Source: Bacteroidales bacterium
GTDB lineage: Bacteria; Bacteroidota; Bacteroidia; Bacteroidales; F082
Assembly: GCA_024689285.1 (NCBI GenBank)
Contig: JAILDR010000247.1
Coordinates: forward strand, 1 to 6,281
Direction: 5' to 3'
Length of the DNA stretch: 6,281 nucleotides
Each line of letters begins with the position of its first letter. Within the stretch, counting starts at the first letter, position 1. A program made the position numbers and the translations under genes. Shown here one piece after another: positions 5,644-6,281 of this stretch. The notes beneath the pieces were generated by a model that was not told the origin of the DNA, did no database searches, and saw only the letters and a list, made by a program, of their open reading frames with translations.

Positions 5644-6281
5644 ATGATTAAGGAAAACTTGGAAAAAATTAAGGCGACGATGCCTGAGGGCATCACCTTA
5701 GTGGCGGTCAGCAAGACCAAGCCCATCAGCGACTTACAGGAAGCCTACGATGCTGGTCAGCGTACCTTTGGAGAGAACTACCCTCAGGAAATGCGCGACA
5801 AACACGAAGTATTGCCGCAAGACATCCAATGGCACTTCATTGGCCACTTGCAGACCAATAAAATCAAATACATTATCCCTTACGTCACGCTCATCCACAG
5901 CATCGACACGGCCAACCTTCTGGAAGCCGTCAACAAGGAAGCCAAGAAACATGAGCGCGTGGTGGATTGCTTGCTGCAATTCCATATCGCCCAGGAAGAG
6001 ACCAAATTCGGCCTCGACCTTGATGAAGCCCGACAGCTTCTTGAGTCAGAGGCTTTCAAGGCGATGGAGAACGTCAGAATCTGCGGCGTGATGGGCATGG
6101 CCACTTTCACCGACGACAAGGAGGAAGTCCGTAAGGAATTCAAGCACCTGAAGGCAATTTTCGACATCTTGAAAAAGGAGTATTTCGCCAACCAGCCGCA
6201 ATTCAAGGAGATTTCGATGGGTATGTCGGAAGATTATCTGATTGCCATCGAGGAAGGGGCGACGATGGTGCGCGTGGGTAG
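5644..6281 (+). CDS. yggS: YggS/PLPBP (PROSC) family pyridoxal-phosphate-binding protein, 3' partial
   Basis: A small cytosolic protein that binds pyridoxal 5'-phosphate and helps control free B6 vitamers and amino-acid/keto-acid balance. No enzymatic reaction is established for the family. The frame is open from the ATG at 5644 to the window edge: 212 whole codons, ending MVRVG just where homologues continue with the xxIFGxR-Y C-terminus, so about 10-15 residues are missing. It is a single TIM-barrel-like domain related to the alanine racemase N-terminal domain. The PLP Schiff-base lysine is K24 in LVAVSKTKP (19-27). Other family landmarks are FGENY (42-46), WHFIGHLQTNK (63-73), HSID (85-88), the segment AQEETKFG (116-123), GVMGMAT (148-154) and the phosphate-binding SMGMSEDY (191-198). 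IGHLQTNK and HIAQEETKFG resemble Bacteroidales members. Lys24 comes about a dozen residues earlier than in E. coli YggS because the N-terminal helix is shorter. The gene is divergent from ffh. Confidence 0.95.
   Translation, partial: MIKENLEKIKATMPEGITLVAVSKTKPISDLQEAYDAGQRTFGENYPQEMRDKHEVLPQDIQWHFIGHLQTNKIKYIIPYVTLIHSIDTANLLEAVNKEAKKHERVVDCLLQFHIAQEETKFGLDLDEARQLLESEAFKAMENVRICGVMGMATFTDDKEEVRKEFKHLKAIFDILKKEYFANQPQFKEISMGMSEDYLIAIEEGATMVRVG

Overview
The window looks like ordinary chromosomal DNA from a member of the Bacteroidota, most likely order Bacteroidales. Three things point there. The promoters carry the TAnnTTTG -7 element typical of that phylum. Shine-Dalgarno sequences are weak or absent. 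From remembered sequences, the PepD, Mpl-type ligase, FolD, Ffh and YggS proteins all resemble Bacteroides/Prevotella versions. I cannot name the genus. No mobile element, phage gene, CRISPR array or tRNA is visible, and no gene-free stretch reaches 300 bases.

Layout from left to right. Bases 1-1565 (+) hold a cytosolic aminoacyl-histidine dipeptidase (PepD) that lacks only its first few codons and ends in an unusual lysine/alanine/proline tail. A strong hairpin terminator at 1583-1615 separates it from the convergent minus-strand genes and can work in both directions. The minus-strand block, read right to left, is ffh (5525-4191), folD (4154-3270), a small SRP RNA gene (3171-3075) and an Mpl-type murein peptide ligase (3039-1684). 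Divergent from ffh, across 118 bases carrying a promoter on each strand, is a YggS/PLPBP pyridoxal-phosphate-binding protein (5644 to the right edge) that lacks its last dozen or so codons.

Functionally, the central block is a signal recognition particle locus. It encodes the protein subunit (Ffh) and, one gene downstream, the RNA subunit (ffs), whose domain IV hairpin is clearly readable. Both start from a TACTTTTG -7 box. FolD (one-carbon metabolism), Mpl (cell-wall tripeptide recycling), PepD (dipeptide breakdown) and YggS (PLP homeostasis) are housekeeping neighbours with no evident pathway link to SRP.

I find no convincing evidence of a novel multi-gene system. The items most worth a second look are the SRP RNA gene, which protein-only annotation would miss, the basic tandem-repeat tail on PepD, and the question of how mpl is transcribed when it starts only 35 bases after the SRP RNA.
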